This document shows, piece by piece, positions 1-10,399 of a stretch of 64,000 nucleotides of DNA. The notes under the pieces are model-generated. The model ran no database searches. It was not told the origin of the DNA and worked only from the letters and a program-made list of their open reading frames with translations. Each line of letters opens with the position of its first letter. Position 1 is the first letter of the stretch. This DNA comes from Oceanobacillus alkalisoli. Lineage in GTDB: Bacteria > Bacillota > Bacilli > Bacillales > Amphibacillaceae. The position numbers and the translations under genes were made by a program. Location: the NCBI RefSeq assembly GCF_021556485.1, contig NZ_JAKGBW010000006.1:1-64000 (forward strand), written 5' to 3'.

Positions 1-240
1 ATGGTTCAAGTAAAACTCGACTGCTTGCATCTTCAATTCTTTAGGGTACGTTTTCGGGCTCGTTGATTCTTTTAAGCCCTCTACACCATGTAGTTGATAT
101 TTGCGCATCCAAGCATGAATGGTAGTGTCGCTAACATTGTATTTTCTTGCAACAATACTATCAGGCAGCTCCCCCTCTAGCACGCACAATACAGCTTGAA
201 CCCTTTCATCCAATGTGTGTTTCATTACTTTCTCAGACAT
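1..240 (-). CDS. IS3-family transposase OrfA, partial at window edge
   Basis: Reading leftward from the ATG at 238-240, the frame stays open to the window edge and encodes a helix-turn-helix protein beginning MSEKVMKHTLDERVQAVL, with an HTH around NVSDTTIHAWMRKYQ. This is the pattern of the first ORF (InsE/HTH_28 type) of IS3-family elements, where OrfA binds the element ends and is joined to an OrfB integrase by frameshifting. OrfB would lie left of the window. The gene points away from the pur operon and starts only a few bases after a strong hairpin. Family assignment is by eye; completeness of the element cannot be judged here. Confidence 0.75.
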   Translation of the reverse strand, partial: MSEKVMKHTLDERVQAVLCVLEGELPDSIVARKYNVSDTTIHAWMRKYQLHGVEGLKESTSPKTYPKELKMQAVEFYLNH

Positions 241-247
241 AATAAAA

Positions 248-310
248 ACTCCCTTTATAGTAGTAGAGATCTTTTATTATTTCTCTGTCTACTATAAAGG
301 GAGCATATCA
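248..310 (-). terminator. Perfect 15-bp hairpin at IS end / pur operon terminator
   Basis: Positions 249-263 and 289-303 are perfect 15-bp inverted repeats (CTCCCTTTATAGTAG). Read on the minus strand the hairpin is followed by TTTTTATT, so it can terminate transcription coming out of purD, whose stop lies 30 bp upstream. The same segment forms the left end of the IS element, probably starting near TGATATGCTCCC at about 310. It may therefore be an IS-borne insulator against read-through rather than the native operon terminator. Confidence 0.7.
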
Positions 311-332
311 CAGATCCCTTGTCCCAGTTCGT

Positions 333-1580
333 TTATAGTTTACCAATGTCCTTACGATAGAAGAAGTCCTTTGAATCTTTGAGTGCACCCATTGATTCAT
401 AGACGAGGTCTGCCGCACCGTCTCGCGTATCCGCAACAGCTCCAACGAGAAGCACACGCCCACCATCTGAAACAAGCTGACCATTTTCCAGCGTCGTGCC
501 GGCATGGACGGTAAATGGATTTTTTCCATCTGGCAAGGCTGGTAAAGCAATGCCTTTCGTATAGGCACCCGGGTAGCCTTCAGAGGCTACAACAACACCG
601 AGGCAAGCTTTTTCTTCCCACACAAGCTCAGGATCCACACCATCAATCACATCCATGAATACTTGGTATAAATCATTTTTCAATAACGGCAGAACGACCT
701 GTGTTTCCGGGTCACCGAATCTCGTATTGAATTCAATAACTCTCGGTCCCTCCTGCGTCATAATGAGACCTGCGTATAGAATCCCCGTAAAAGGACGATC
801 CTCTGCAATCATCCCTTTTGCCGTCCGGAGTAAAATATGCTCCATCGCGAAGTCTAGATCTTTCTCTGTCACATCGTCAGCCGGAGCAAACGCCCCCATT
901 CCTCCTGTATTCGGTCCGGCATCTCCGTCAAACGCACGCTTATGGTCGCGCGCTGTCACCATCGGGAACACCTTATCTTCTTTTACGAAAGCCATGAGAG
1001 AAAATTCTTTCCCATCAAGGAACTCTTCAATAACGACAGTCGCACCAGCTTCTGCAAAGGCTTTTGATACTAGCATTTCATCAACCGCCTGAACCGCCTC
1101 TGCTTCCGTCAGCGCAACAATAACGCCTTTTCCAGCAGCAAGACCATCTGCTTTTACCACAATCGGCGCGCCTTTTTCCTTAATATATGCTTTCGCCTCG
1201 TCCACATCATTGAAAACAGCATAATCGGCAGTCGGCACATCATATTTCTTCATAAACTCTTTTGCAAAACTTTTACTGCCTTCTAGAAGAGCTGCCGCTT
1301 CTGTCGGAGCAAAGATCTTTAAGCCAGCTTCCTGGAAGGCATCGGCAATCCCCGCGTTCAACGGATTTTCCGGACCAACGACAGTAAGGTCACATTTCTT
1401 TTCTTTCGCAAAAGCTACAAGCCCGGCAATATCCATCTCATCAATGGCCACGCATGCAGCGGTTCCTGCCATTCCCGCGTTACCCGGTGCTGCAAAAATG
1501 TTTGTAACCTGCTCGCTTTCCTTTAGCTTTGTAACAATGCTATGTTCACGGCCACCACGGCCAACAACTAATACGTTCAT
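333..1580 (-). CDS. purD: Phosphoribosylamine-glycine ligase (GARS)
   Basis: This 415-residue protein is the ATP-grasp enzyme that joins glycine to phosphoribosylamine in the second step of IMP synthesis. It begins MNVLVVGRGGREHSIV, the N-terminal nucleotide-binding loop. It carries the ATP-grasp region VVKADGLAAGKGVIVA near residue 140 and the metal-binding FNTRFGDPETQ near residue 285. Length is normal for the family (about 420). It is the last gene of the pur operon, 29 bp after purH, with a good GAGGAGAG ribosome site before its ATG. The IS end begins about 22 bp beyond its stop, so the native 3' end of the operon may have been displaced. Confidence 0.97.
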   Translation of the reverse strand: MNVLVVGRGGREHSIVTKLKESEQVTNIFAAPGNAGMAGTAACVAIDEMDIAGLVAFAKEKKCDLTVVGPENPLNAGIADAFQEAGLKIFAPTEAAALLEGSKSFAKEFMKKYDVPTADYAVFNDVDEAKAYIKEKGAPIVVKADGLAAGKGVIVALTEAEAVQAVDEMLVSKAFAEAGATVVIEEFLDGKEFSLMAFVKEDKVFPMVTARDHKRAFDGDAGPNTGGMGAFAPADDVTEKDLDFAMEHILLRTAKGMIAEDRPFTGILYAGLIMTQEGPRVIEFNTRFGDPETQVVLPLLKNDLYQVFMDVIDGVDPELVWEEKACLGVVVASEGYPGAYTKGIALPALPDGKNPFTVHAGTTLENGQLVSDGGRVLLVGAVADTRDGAADLVYESMGALKDSKDFFYRKDIGKL

Positions 1581-1609
1581 CGCTACTCTCCTCTATTCCC
1601 GAAATTCAA

Positions 1610-3142
1610 TTAATGTTTGAAATGACGCATATTTGTATAAACCATGGCGATACCGTACTCATCACAGACATCAATCGAATCCTGGTCACGTTTCGATCCG
1701 CCCGGTTGAATGATTGCTGTTATCCCTGCTTTAATCGCATTTTCCACCGTGTCCGGCATTGGGAAAAATGCGTCAGACGCAAGCACCGATCCGCTCGCCT
1801 TCTCTCCTGCTTGTTCAATTGCAATTTTCGCAGATCCTACTCGGTTCATTTGACCTGCTCCAATTCCGATTGTCTGGTTATCTTTCGCGAGCACAATCGC
1901 GTTCGACTTCACATGTTTCACTGCTTTCCAAGCAAATAGCAAATCAGCAATTTCTTGTTCTGTCGGTTGCTTTTTCGTTACAACTTTGAGCTCGTCTGCT
2001 GTAACTTGCCCAGTATCTTGATGTTGAATAAGCACACCGCCTCCAACACTTGTCAGCTTGTGGGTCACTTCTTTATTCTCTGACATATCCACTTCAAGCA
2101 AGCGAATATTTTTCTTTTCTGTCAGAATATCCAGCGCTTCTTTTGAAAAGCTTGGCGCTACAATGATTTCAAGGAATATTTCACTTAAACTTGCCGCTGT
2201 TCTTTGATCGACTTCGCGGTTAAGTGCAACAATTCCACCGAAAATCGAAATCGGATCCGCATCATACGCTAGTTCGTATGCATCATGCAGATTAGCAGCA
2301 ACTCCAATTCCACACGGGTTCATATGTTTTACCGCAACTGCTGCTGCATTCTCATACTCCCCAATAATCTCAAGTGCTGCATTCGCATCCTGAATATTGT
2401 TGTAAGAAAGCTCTTTTCCGTGTAGCTGTTTCGCTCCAGCAAGACTAATCCCCTTAGCTAGCGGTGCACGGTAAAAAGCTGCTTTCTGGTGCGGATTTTC
2501 CCCGTAGCGTAAATCTTGAACTTTTTCATATGTAACGGTATAAGTTTCCGGGAACTCTTCCCCTGTTTCTCCCGCAAAATAACCTGCAATCATTGCATCA
2601 TAATTTGCTGTATGACGGAAAACTTTTGCCGCTAAGTGCTGGCGAAGTTCGTTCGATGTATCGTCCTCCTGCAAAGCATCAAGCACCCGCGGATAATCTT
2701 CCGGGTCGACGACAACAAGTACATCCTCAAAATTTTTCGCTGCGGAACGAAGCATCGTCGGACCGCCGATATCGATGTTCTCAATGATTTCTTCCTTTGA
2801 CACGACCGGTTTCTGTAATGTTTCTTTGAATGGGTAGAGGTTGACGACGACAATATCGATCGGCTCAATTTCGTTCTCTTCCATTTCCTTCATGTGCTCC
2901 GTGTTGGATCGTTTTCCAAGTAGCCCACCATGTACTTTCGGATGTAATGTCTTCACCCTGCCATCCATAATTTCCGGATATCCTGTCACTTTATCAATTG
3001 CGATAGCTTTTACTCCTGCACTGTTAAGCGCTTGTAACGTACCCCCAGTTGAAATAATTTCAACCTCAAGTTTTTCTAATTCCTTTGCAAAATCTGTAAT
3101 ATTTGTTTTATCAGAGACACTGATTAACGCTCTTTTTCCCAT
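1610..3142 (-). CDS. purH: Bifunctional AICAR transformylase / IMP cyclohydrolase
   Basis: The 510-residue protein catalyses the last two steps to IMP. The N-terminal IMP cyclohydrolase (MGS-like) domain is seen in [15 protein letters not shown] and STGGTLQAL. The C-terminal transformylase carries [12 protein letters not shown] and the catalytic [11 protein letters not shown] near residue 270. Length equals the usual 510-512, and no lesion is visible. It lies between purN and purD with 9 and 29 bp gaps and has a clear GAGGGA ribosome site. It uses 10-formyl-THF as purN does. Confidence 0.97.
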   Translation of the reverse strand: MGKRALISVSDKTNITDFAKELEKLEVEIISTGGTLQALNSAGVKAIAIDKVTGYPEIMDGRVKTLHPKVHGGLLGKRSNTEHMKEMEENEIEPIDIVVVNLYPFKETLQKPVVSKEEIIENIDIGGPTMLRSAAKNFEDVLVVVDPEDYPRVLDALQEDDTSNELRQHLAAKVFRHTANYDAMIAGYFAGETGEEFPETYTVTYEKVQDLRYGENPHQKAAFYRAPLAKGISLAGAKQLHGKELSYNNIQDANAALEIIGEYENAAAVAVKHMNPCGIGVAANLHDAYELAYDADPISIFGGIVALNREVDQRTAASLSEIFLEIIVAPSFSKEALDILTEKKNIRLLEVDMSENKEVTHKLTSVGGGVLIQHQDTGQVTADELKVVTKKQPTEQEIADLLFAWKAVKHVKSNAIVLAKDNQTIGIGAGQMNRVGSAKIAIEQAGEKASGSVLASDAFFPMPDTVENAIKAGITAIIQPGGSKRDQDSIDVCDEYGIAMVYTNMRHFKH

Positions 3143-3151
3143 GAAAATCCC

Positions 3152-3715
3152 TCACTTCTGTATTAACTCTCTAATGACTTGCGGATATAAACGGTGCTCC
3201 ACTTTTTGAATCCGTTTTTGTAATGTTTCTTTCGTATCATTTGCTAAAATTGAAACAGCTTCTTGACGGATGATCGGTCCGGTATCCATCCCTTCATCAA
3301 TGAAATGGACGGTTACCCCCGTCTGCCGAACCCCTGCTTCAAAAGCCTGCCCGATTGCATCTTTCCCCGGAAAGGCGGGTAAGTAAGATGGATGAATGTT
3401 TACAATTTTCCCTTCATATGCCTGAAGAAGTGTCGGACCAATGAGCCGCATATAACCCGCCAAGAAAACCCATTCGATCCCCTTCCGTTTTAGCTGCTCT
3501 GCTATTTCCGCTTCATATGCTTCCTTGCTTTCATAATCCTTTGCAGAGAAGACAAATGTTTCAATACCGTGCTGCATTGCTTTCTTTAAAACTCCTGCTT
3601 GCTCTTGATCACTGACGAGGAGAACAATTTCACACGGAAAATCGTCCTCATCCAGCATCGCCTGGAAATTGCTCCCCGTACCAGATGCGAATACAGCTGC
3701 CTTCACCTTACTCAT
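3152..3715 (-). CDS. purN: Phosphoribosylglycinamide formyltransferase
   Basis: This 187-residue GAR transformylase transfers a formyl group from 10-formyl-THF. The nucleotide site is [12 protein letters not shown] near residue 10. The catalytic triad region is [12 protein letters not shown] near residue 105 and [13 protein letters not shown] near residue 140, so the Asn, His and Asp residues are present. The start ATG overlaps the purM stop by 4 bp (ATGA), typical of translational coupling. Length is normal. Confidence 0.96.
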   Translation of the reverse strand: MSKVKAAVFASGTGSNFQAMLDEDDFPCEIVLLVSDQEQAGVLKKAMQHGIETFVFSAKDYESKEAYEAEIAEQLKRKGIEWVFLAGYMRLIGPTLLQAYEGKIVNIHPSYLPAFPGKDAIGQAFEAGVRQTGVTVHFIDEGMDTGPIIRQEAVSILANDTKETLQKRIQKVEHRLYPQVIRELIQK

Positions 3716-4731
3716 GAGGAAAATTGCACTCCTTCTTCACCGGTTACGTTACCGATAACAGAGGCCTCTTCTCCGGCTTCTTGTAAAATTGCAACTGCAG
3801 CTTCCGCATCCTTCTCTTCCATAACAAGCACCATGCCGACCCCCATATTAAATATACCGTACATTTCTTTCTCTGGAATAGCACCTTTTTGTTCTAAGAA
3901 TGGGAAGATTTCCGGGATGTCCCAGCTGCCTTGTTTCACATCCACTCCTAAGCCGGCTGGTAGCATTCGTGGCAGGTTTTCATAAAATCCTCCACCGGTA
4001 ATATGAGAAATCCCTTTAACCGTCAGCTTTTCCAGCACTTTTGCAACTGGTTTTGCATAAATTTTCGTTGGTGTTAAAAGCACTTCACCTAGTGGGTTTG
4101 AAAGACCTTCATATGTTTGAGCAAAATCAAGATCCGCGACAATTTTGCGCACTAACGAATAGCCGTTAGAGTGGATTCCGCTGGACGGGAGCCCAATGAG
4201 CACATCGCTTTCAGCAATCTGATCACCGGTAACAAGCTTTGATTTTTCCGCAATTCCGACAACAAAGCCTGCAAGGTCGTATTCCTCATCGTTGTACATT
4301 CCCGGCATTTCCGCTGTCTCCCCGCCAATCAATGCAGCTCCAGCATCAACACAACCGTTCGCAACACCAGCTACGATCTGTTCGATTTTTTCCGGATTAT
4401 TCTTTCCGCATGCAATATAGTCAAGGAAAAATAATGGTTCTGCACCTTGAGCAACGATATCGTTCGCACACATCGCAACAAGATCAATTCCTACCGTATC
4501 ATGCTTATCCATTTCAAAGGCAAGCTTTAATTTTGTCCCGACACCATCTGTTCCGGAAACCATAACCGGTTCATTAAAGGAAAACTTCGATAGGTCAAAT
4601 AATCCTGCAAATGCACCGATTCCGCCGAGCACTTCCGGGCGTGTTGTTTTCTTAATATGCTTCTTCATCCGTTCTACCGCTTCATAGCCGGCTTCCACAT
4701 CGACGCCTGCTTTCTTATATACATCTGACAT
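3712..4731 (-). CDS. purM: Phosphoribosylformylglycinamidine cyclo-ligase (AIR synthetase)
   Basis: The 339-residue AIR synthetase closes the imidazole ring using ATP. It shows the PurM-family motif [15 protein letters not shown] near residue 58, [11 protein letters not shown] near residue 135, and [13 protein letters not shown] near residue 245. No defects are visible. It overlaps purN by 4 bp. Upstream it is separated from purF by an inserted 276-bp repeat (4760-5035), so translation relies on its own ribosome site AGGAAGTG. It acts directly after the FGAM synthetase step, whose PurS and PurQ subunits are not encoded in this operon. Confidence 0.97.
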   Translation of the reverse strand: MSDVYKKAGVDVEAGYEAVERMKKHIKKTTRPEVLGGIGAFAGLFDLSKFSFNEPVMVSGTDGVGTKLKLAFEMDKHDTVGIDLVAMCANDIVAQGAEPLFFLDYIACGKNNPEKIEQIVAGVANGCVDAGAALIGGETAEMPGMYNDEEYDLAGFVVGIAEKSKLVTGDQIAESDVLIGLPSSGIHSNGYSLVRKIVADLDFAQTYEGLSNPLGEVLLTPTKIYAKPVAKVLEKLTVKGISHITGGGFYENLPRMLPAGLGVDVKQGSWDIPEIFPFLEQKGAIPEKEMYGIFNMGVGMVLVMEEKDAEAAVAILQEAGEEASVIGNVTGEEGVQFSS

Positions 4732-4759
4732 GATTACACTTCCTTATTCATTATTTAAG

Positions 4760-5035
4760 TGTGTGTTCAAAAAGGAGGATAAAAAGGATCGAGGTCGGCT
4801 AAATAAGCAACGTCTTGTTGCAACGCCGACACTAGCACATCCTGTGCGTCGAAATTCGAGGCGGCGAAAGCTCCCGGCACCGGAATGTACGTTAGTAGGT
4901 ACATAAGGAGCGGAAAAACGAGCCAACGAGCTTCCACAGGAAGTGGTGAGTTCTACGTTGTCCACAGGACGTGAACGGTCTTAGTAGAACCTCCCTTTCA
5001 CGAAGTGTCATTTTTACCGGACTTTTTGAACAACC
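4760..5035. mobile_element. 276-bp MITE-like element inserted between purF and purM
   Basis: The element is bounded by an exact 8-bp direct repeat TATTTAAG (4752-4759 and 5036-5043). Its ends are imperfect inverted repeats with the core TGTTCAAAAAG (4764-4774) and CTTTTTGAACA (5022-5032). It carries no convincing ORF. An internal stretch around 4810-4860 contains the block CACTAGCACATCC, also found in the larger R430 repeats of this window, suggesting a related family. The left-end copy of the 8-bp repeat overlaps nothing coding; the right-end copy contains the purF stop codon. Removing the element restores a purF-purM gap of about 20 bp. An 8-bp duplication and inverted ends are the hallmarks of cut-and-paste insertion. 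Confidence 0.85.
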
Positions 5036-5038
5036 TAT

Positions 5039-6406
5039 TTAAGATGGATCTTCTCTTTTGTCTAAAATTGGCACCGGATATTCCCCTGTCATACAGGCAT
5101 GGCAAATCCCTTGATGAATTGATCTTTCCCGAACGATTGCTTGCTTCATGCCTTTGACCGAGAGATACTCGATGCTGTCTGCTTCAATCAGCTCAGCTAT
5201 TTCCTCAAGCGAGTTGTTGGCGGCAATCAATTCTTCTCTCGTCGACATATCAATTCCATAATAACAAGGGTTCTGTATCGCAGGTGAAGCAATACGGACA
5301 TGCACTTCCTTAGCCCCTGCTTCTTTTAACAGCCTTACGATATGCTTAGACGTTGTTCCACGTACAATCGAATCATCGATCATGACAACCCGCTTCCCGT
5401 CGACAATTCCGCGTACCGGTGAAAGCTTCATCTTCACCCCTTGCTCCCTTAGCTCCTGGGATGGCTGAATGAATGTCCGACCGATATAACGATTTTTAAT
5501 AATTCCCATTTCATACGGCAGGCCGATTTGCTCTGCATATCCAATCGCTGCCGAGATACTGGAATCCGGCACCCCTGTCACAACATCAGCTTCCACTGGT
5601 GCTTCTTTCGCGAGCTCCATCCCCATTCGTTTCCTTGAAGCATGGACGTTCACCTGATTTAAATCACTATCCGGCCTGGACAAATAGACATATTCCATCG
5701 CACAGAGACGCCGCTGTTCCCGCATGGCAAATCGTACAGACTTCAATCCTTCATCACCAATGACAAGCAATTCACCAGGCAAAACTTCCCGTTCAAAGGT
5801 CGCCCCGATGATATCAAAAGCACTCGTTTCTGAAGCTACAACATAAGCTTCCCCTAGTCTTCCAATCGATAGGGGACGGATGCCATGAGGATCGGTTGCA
5901 ACATACATATAATCTTGATCCATAATTAAAAATGTATAAGCTCCTTCCAACTGCTGGAGAGCTTCGATAATCGCTGTTTCATTCGACTTTTGTTTACAAC
6001 GTTTAATTAGATGGGCGAGGAGTTCTGAATCCGTTGCGGTCTGCAGAATGCTCCCGTTATCTTCCAGTTCCTCGCGCAGTTTTTCACCATTGACAATGTT
6101 GCCGCTATGGGCAATCGCTATACTCGTTGAACGTGAGTGAAAGACAAGTGGCTCGACACTATCGACCGCCCGATTTTTATCTCCGTGTTTCGAATAACGG
6201 ATATGGGCGATTGCTGCTTTCCCTGTAAATTCCTGAAAATTGGCATGCTTAAATACGTCATTGACAAGTCCTAACCCCTTATGAAGCTTCAGTTCTTCTC
6301 CATCACTGACAACGACGCCTGCCCCTTCTTGTCCCCGATGCTGCTGAGCATGCAGTCCATAATAGGAAAGCTCAGCAGCATGGGTATGTCCCCAAATTCC
6401 AAACAT
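5039..6406 (-). CDS. purF: Amidophosphoribosyltransferase, glutaminase site degenerate
   Basis: PurF makes phosphoribosylamine from PRPP and glutamine. This 455-residue form starts MFGIWGHTHAAEL, whereas the family starts about 13 residues earlier and matures to an N-terminal catalytic Cys just before this point. That Cys is absent. The oxyanion-hole Asn in AHNGN is Ser here (AHSGN, about residue 90). The phosphoribosyltransferase half looks intact, with the PRPP loop VVMIDDSIVRGTTS and cysteines for the Fe-S cluster (RRLCAMEY, NPCYYG, CHAC). The upstream +1 frame (about 6407-6445) still spells EI-stop-KLKEES, resembling the lost EIKGLNEEC. An AAGAGGA site precedes the new ATG. Ammonia-dependent activity is possible; glutamine-dependent activity is doubtful. 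Confidence 0.93.
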   Translation of the reverse strand: MFGIWGHTHAAELSYYGLHAQQHRGQEGAGVVVSDGEELKLHKGLGLVNDVFKHANFQEFTGKAAIAHIRYSKHGDKNRAVDSVEPLVFHSRSTSIAIAHSGNIVNGEKLREELEDNGSILQTATDSELLAHLIKRCKQKSNETAIIEALQQLEGAYTFLIMDQDYMYVATDPHGIRPLSIGRLGEAYVVASETSAFDIIGATFEREVLPGELLVIGDEGLKSVRFAMREQRRLCAMEYVYLSRPDSDLNQVNVHASRKRMGMELAKEAPVEADVVTGVPDSSISAAIGYAEQIGLPYEMGIIKNRYIGRTFIQPSQELREQGVKMKLSPVRGIVDGKRVVMIDDSIVRGTTSKHIVRLLKEAGAKEVHVRIASPAIQNPCYYGIDMSTREELIAANNSLEEIAELIEADSIEYLSVKGMKQAIVRERSIHQGICHACMTGEYPVPILDKREDPS

Positions 6407-6421
6407 AATGTGATTCCTCTT

Positions 6422-8644
6422 TTAGCTTCTAGATTTCAATAGCGCCGGGATTGCTTCTTTCCAGAGCGTATTGAGTTGGTCTACATTTTCTTTTATGATT
6501 GCTTGGCCGTTTACTTGAATTTCAAAAGTCCCGTCAGCTGTGACTGTTCCGATTTCAGTTACGTCACGGACAATTTCTTCAAATTTTTCTTTGTTTTCTT
6601 CTTTAACAGAGAGAATAAAGCGCGACTGGGTTTCACTGAATAATGCAGCTGTCACGTCCCCTTCCAGACGGGCAGATACCCCTAATCCTTCATCCGTAAA
6701 TGCTGATTCCGCAAGTGCAACAGCAAATCCACCTTCTGAAATATCGTGAGCTGATGCTACAACCCCTGCACGAATTGCTTCTAAAATCTGTTTCTGTCTT
6801 GCTGTTTCAGTCTCTAAGTTTATTTCAGGAGCTTTACCTGCGTACGCACCTTCTAAAACGTTCTGCAGTTCACTTCCGCCGAACTCTGCTTTCGTTTCCC
6901 CGATCAGATAGATTATGTCTCCTGCTGCTTGGAACGTATTTGGCGTTAAATATTTCGTATCTTCCAGTAAACCGACCATTCCGATAATTGGTGTCGGCAT
7001 GATTGCTTCACCTTTTGACTCATTGTAAAGGGAGACGTTTCCGCTAATAACCGGCGTCTCGAGTGCTAGACAAGCTTCCCGGATACCATCGATACTCTGT
7101 TCCATCTGCCAGAAATTCTCAGGCTTTGTCGGGTCTCCGTAGTTTAACCCGTCCGTAATCGCAAGTGGCTTCGCACCGGTACAGATAATGTTTCGGCTGG
7201 CTTCAGCAACCGCAATTTGTCCGCCCACTTTCGGATCTAAGTAGAGATAACGGGAGTTACAGTCTGTTGTAATTGCAATTGCTTTATCCGTTCCGTCAAT
7301 CTTCACAACTGCTGCATCAAGGCCCGGTCCTGCAATCGTGTTCCCTTGCGCTTCAGAATCGTACTGCTTATATGCCCATTCCTTACTTGCAATCGTCGGC
7401 TGCTGTAATAAAGTCCGAAGCATTTCACTGTGGTTCAAGTCAGCTGGAATTGCAACTTTCTGCGCTTGTAAGGCACGATATTTTTCCGGTTCTTTCGAAG
7501 GCATCTCATATACAGGTGCGTCATCTGTCAATGCCGCAACTGGGATTTCCGCATAAATTTCACCTTTATGTTTAATTCGGAAAACTTCTTCTTCAAGTAC
7601 TTCACCGATGGCAACTGCTTCTACATCATGTTTCTGGAAGATGTCGAGGATTTCCTGTTCCCGGCCCTGTTCCACAACAAGCAGCATGCGCTCTTGGGAT
7701 TCCGATAACATCATTTCGTACGCATCCATATTTTCTTCCCGCTGCGGGACGTGATCTAGAACGAGTTCCATTCCAGTTCCTGCTTTACTGGCCATTTCAC
7801 TTGCTGAAGATGTGAGGCCCGCTGCTCCCATATCCTGGATTCCGACAAGCGCATCGGAATGAATGACTTCCAGACAAGCTTCGATCAGTTTTTTCCCCAT
7901 ATGCGGGTCACCGATCGCTACGGCTGACGTATGATCTTCTTCCGCCCCTACAACGTCAGAGGAGAATGTGGCACCATGAATTCCGTCCCTTCCAGTCTTT
8001 CCACCAGCATAAATGACGGTATTACCAACACCTGATGCTACTCCCTTTTGTACGTCCTGATGGTTGACTAGTCCGACGACCATCGCATTGACAAGCGGAT
8101 TCTCTTCATAGCTTTCATCGAATTGAACTTCCCCGCCAACTGTTGGAACTCGAGTCGTATTTCCGTAATTCGCAATCCCGCGAACTGCTTCAGAGAATAA
8201 CCATTTGGTCCGGTCCTGATCTAACTTTCCAAAACGCAAGGAATTGAGTGCAGCGATCGGCTTAGCCCCCATCGAAAATACATCACGTAAAATTCCGCCT
8301 ACCCCTGTAGCCGAACCCTCGAATGGTTCAACGTAAGAAGGGCTGTTATGGCTTTCGATTTTAAAGACAACCGCCTGCTCATCACCAATATCAACAACGC
8401 CCGCCCCTTCACCAGGACCTTGAAGGACATGTTCGCCTTTTGTCGGGAATTTTTTTAATAATGGTGTTGATGTTTTGTAGCTGCAATGCTCTGACCACAT
8501 AACGGAAAAAATTCCGGTTTCCGTATAATTCGGAAGTCGTTGCATTTTCTCTTTTACAAGTTGGAACTCTTCATCAGTCAGCCCCATTTCTTGATAAATT
8601 TTTTCCGTTTCAATTTGCTCGTTTGTAATTGAATTATTGCTCAT
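6422..8644 (-). CDS. purL: Phosphoribosylformylglycinamidine synthase, large subunit
   Basis: The 740-residue small-form PurL is the synthetase subunit of FGAM synthetase. In Bacillus it works with PurS and the glutaminase PurQ. The start is taken at ATG 8642-8644 ([11 protein letters not shown]) because GGAGGGAAAAGGA precedes it; the longer frame would overlap purK. Motifs include [11 protein letters not shown] near residue 50, the glycine-rich [13 protein letters not shown], and [10 protein letters not shown] near residue 270. Length matches the usual 740-742. In B. subtilis purB, purC, purS and purQ lie between purK and purL; here only 25 bp separate the purK stop from purL, so the partner subunits must come from elsewhere or be missing. 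Confidence 0.97.
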   Translation of the reverse strand: MSNNSITNEQIETEKIYQEMGLTDEEFQLVKEKMQRLPNYTETGIFSVMWSEHCSYKTSTPLLKKFPTKGEHVLQGPGEGAGVVDIGDEQAVVFKIESHNSPSYVEPFEGSATGVGGILRDVFSMGAKPIAALNSLRFGKLDQDRTKWLFSEAVRGIANYGNTTRVPTVGGEVQFDESYEENPLVNAMVVGLVNHQDVQKGVASGVGNTVIYAGGKTGRDGIHGATFSSDVVGAEEDHTSAVAIGDPHMGKKLIEACLEVIHSDALVGIQDMGAAGLTSSASEMASKAGTGMELVLDHVPQREENMDAYEMMLSESQERMLLVVEQGREQEILDIFQKHDVEAVAIGEVLEEEVFRIKHKGEIYAEIPVAALTDDAPVYEMPSKEPEKYRALQAQKVAIPADLNHSEMLRTLLQQPTIASKEWAYKQYDSEAQGNTIAGPGLDAAVVKIDGTDKAIAITTDCNSRYLYLDPKVGGQIAVAEASRNIICTGAKPLAITDGLNYGDPTKPENFWQMEQSIDGIREACLALETPVISGNVSLYNESKGEAIMPTPIIGMVGLLEDTKYLTPNTFQAAGDIIYLIGETKAEFGGSELQNVLEGAYAGKAPEINLETETARQKQILEAIRAGVVASAHDISEGGFAVALAESAFTDEGLGVSARLEGDVTAALFSETQSRFILSVKEENKEKFEEIVRDVTEIGTVTADGTFEIQVNGQAIIKENVDQLNTLWKEAIPALLKSRS

Positions 8645-8669
8645 TCCTTTTCCCTCCGTGTTTGGAAAT

Positions 8670-9800
8670 TTACTGCTTCTCGTTTTGATAAGCCGCAACT
8701 TGGCTCAATACTGCCTGCTCATCTTTGGCGACAAACGTGATATGACCCATCTTCCGCTTTTCTTTCACATCAGCTTTACCATATAAATGACTATGACCGG
8801 CCGAACTTTCTTGCATATGTTCGAGTAATCCTTCGACATGTTCACCGAGCACGTTCACCATCACTGCCGGCTGTAATAGTTCGATATCCTTTAACGGGAG
8901 CCCGCAAATTGCAAGTACATGTTGATCGAACTGGGACACATTGCATGCTTCAATGCTGTAATGACCAGAGTTATGTGGTCTTGGTGCCATTTCATTTAAG
9001 TAGATATCTTCCCCGTTCACAAACATCTCGATTGCAAAGGTTCCGACGATTTCCATCTTCTCCCCGAGCAGTCTCGCCGCGTGATAGGCCTTGTCTTGAA
9101 CCGCCTCACTCACTGCAGCCGGCACGGTCGTTTTATATAAAATATGGTCGCGATGCTCATTCTCAGAAATCGGGAAATACTTTATCTCACCAGTTGCAGT
9201 ACGAGAGAACACGACAGAAATCTCTTTATCAAAGGAAATCCACTCTTCAATGATGCAATGCTTCTGTTCTTTAGCGAATCGGATTGCTTCTTCTTTATCC
9301 GCTTCCGTCTCGATTTTCAGCTGGCCTTTTCCGTCGTAACCGCCACGGCATGTCTTAATAACAGCCGGAAGATTCACCGTTTCTAAAGCAGCTTTAGCTT
9401 CTTCTCCATTCCTTACGATGGAAAAATCCGGTACCGGAAGACCAAGGTCTTTCATTATTGTTTTTTCTTTCTCTCTGTTCTGTGTAACTTCAAGTGCGAG
9501 GGCACCTTGAGGTAATTTACCAAGGGATTCAATATACGTCGCTGCTTCTAAATCAACATTTTCAAATTCATACGTAATGACATCACTAATTTTTGTCAGT
9601 TCTTTGATGGCATTCATGTCATCATACGCTGCCGTAATTTGTGTGTCTGCCACTTGGGCTGTCGGACAATCTGGTGTCGGGTCTAGGACAGCGATTTTAT
9701 AGCCCATATAGCGGGCCGCGATTGCCATCATGCGACCGAGCTGTCCGCCGCCAATAATTCCGATTGTTTTCGGTGGTAGGATCACTTTATTTGTCTGCAA
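8670..9800 (-). CDS. purK: 5-(carboxyamino)imidazole ribonucleotide synthase
   Basis: This 376-residue ATP-grasp enzyme carboxylates AIR to N5-CAIR, the substrate of PurE. It starts [25 protein letters not shown], with the PurK N-terminal fold glycine loop. It has ITYEFENVD near residue 75, [12 protein letters not shown] near residue 150, and [14 protein letters not shown] near residue 265. It overlaps the 3' end of purE by 14 bp. Length is normal. Its 3' end abuts purL directly, which is unusual for the order in Bacillus. Confidence 0.96.
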   Translation of the reverse strand: MQTNKVILPPKTIGIIGGGQLGRMMAIAARYMGYKIAVLDPTPDCPTAQVADTQITAAYDDMNAIKELTKISDVITYEFENVDLEAATYIESLGKLPQGALALEVTQNREKEKTIMKDLGLPVPDFSIVRNGEEAKAALETVNLPAVIKTCRGGYDGKGQLKIETEADKEEAIRFAKEQKHCIIEEWISFDKEISVVFSRTATGEIKYFPISENEHRDHILYKTTVPAAVSEAVQDKAYHAARLLGEKMEIVGTFAIEMFVNGEDIYLNEMAPRPHNSGHYSIEACNVSQFDQHVLAICGLPLKDIELLQPAVMVNVLGEHVEGLLEHMQESSAGHSHLYGKADVKEKRKMGHITFVAKDEQAVLSQVAAYQNEKQ

Positions 9801-10278
9801 GGTCTTCCCTCATTTCCGCTACTTTTTCTTTCATTCCGTTCCGATAATCTTCTAATCTTTCCGCTGTTTCTCCATCAAATGCTCCGATAATCTGCGCCGC
9901 TAGAATTCCCGCATTCGTTGCTCCGGCTTTTCCTATCGCTACAGTCGCAGTCGGTACGCCACCAGGCATTTGCACAATCGATAGTAAGGAATCCAGTCCG
10001 TTTAGCGCTTTCGACTGAACCGGTATGCCGATAACCGGAAGATTCGTTTGCGAGGCTACCATCCCTGGTAAATGTGCCGCTCCACCCGCTCCAGCGATAA
10101 TTACTTTCAGTCCGCGCTTCCGGGCATTTTTTGCATATTCAAACATATCATCCGGAGTTCGGTGTGCTGAAATCACTTCTTTTTCATACGGAATTTCTAA
10201 TTCTTCAAGTACGTTGCATGTATGTTCCAACGTTTCCCAATCGGAGATACTTCCCATGATTACACCTACTAAAGCCAT
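9787..10278 (-). CDS. purE: N5-CAIR mutase catalytic protein
   Basis: The 163-residue class I PurE converts N5-CAIR to CAIR. It carries the family signature [16 protein letters not shown] at the N-terminus, [14 protein letters not shown] near residue 40, and [15 protein letters not shown] near residue 70. It is the first gene of the pur operon, and the AGTAGGGGG ribosome site sits just downstream of the riboswitch terminator. No lesion is seen. Confidence 0.97.
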   Translation of the reverse strand: MALVGVIMGSISDWETLEHTCNVLEELEIPYEKEVISAHRTPDDMFEYAKNARKRGLKVIIAGAGGAAHLPGMVASQTNLPVIGIPVQSKALNGLDSLLSIVQMPGGVPTATVAIGKAGATNAGILAAQIIGAFDGETAERLEDYRNGMKEKVAEMREDLADK

Positions 10279-10303
10279 GAAACCCCCTACTTTCTATCAA
10301 GAT

Positions 10304-10353
10304 TAAAAAAAGTCTATCCAATTCTCCACATATAAGAGAAGATGATAGACTTT
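10304..10353 (-). terminator. Riboswitch-controlled terminator of the pur operon
   Basis: On the minus strand AAAGTCTATC at the 5' side pairs with GATAGACTTT at the 3' side, with a second inner stem TTCTC/GAGAA, followed by a run of T. It lies between the guanine aptamer and purE, as expected for the expression platform that stops transcription when purine is bound. Confidence 0.85.
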
Positions 10354-10399
10354 CGAACAGATAACATTCATCATTATTTTACATAATGATCCACCTTCC

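Noticed and set aside
4744-4965. 73-codon open frame between purF and purM
   Set aside because: It lies entirely inside the 276-bp element and is not supported by a ribosome site or family.
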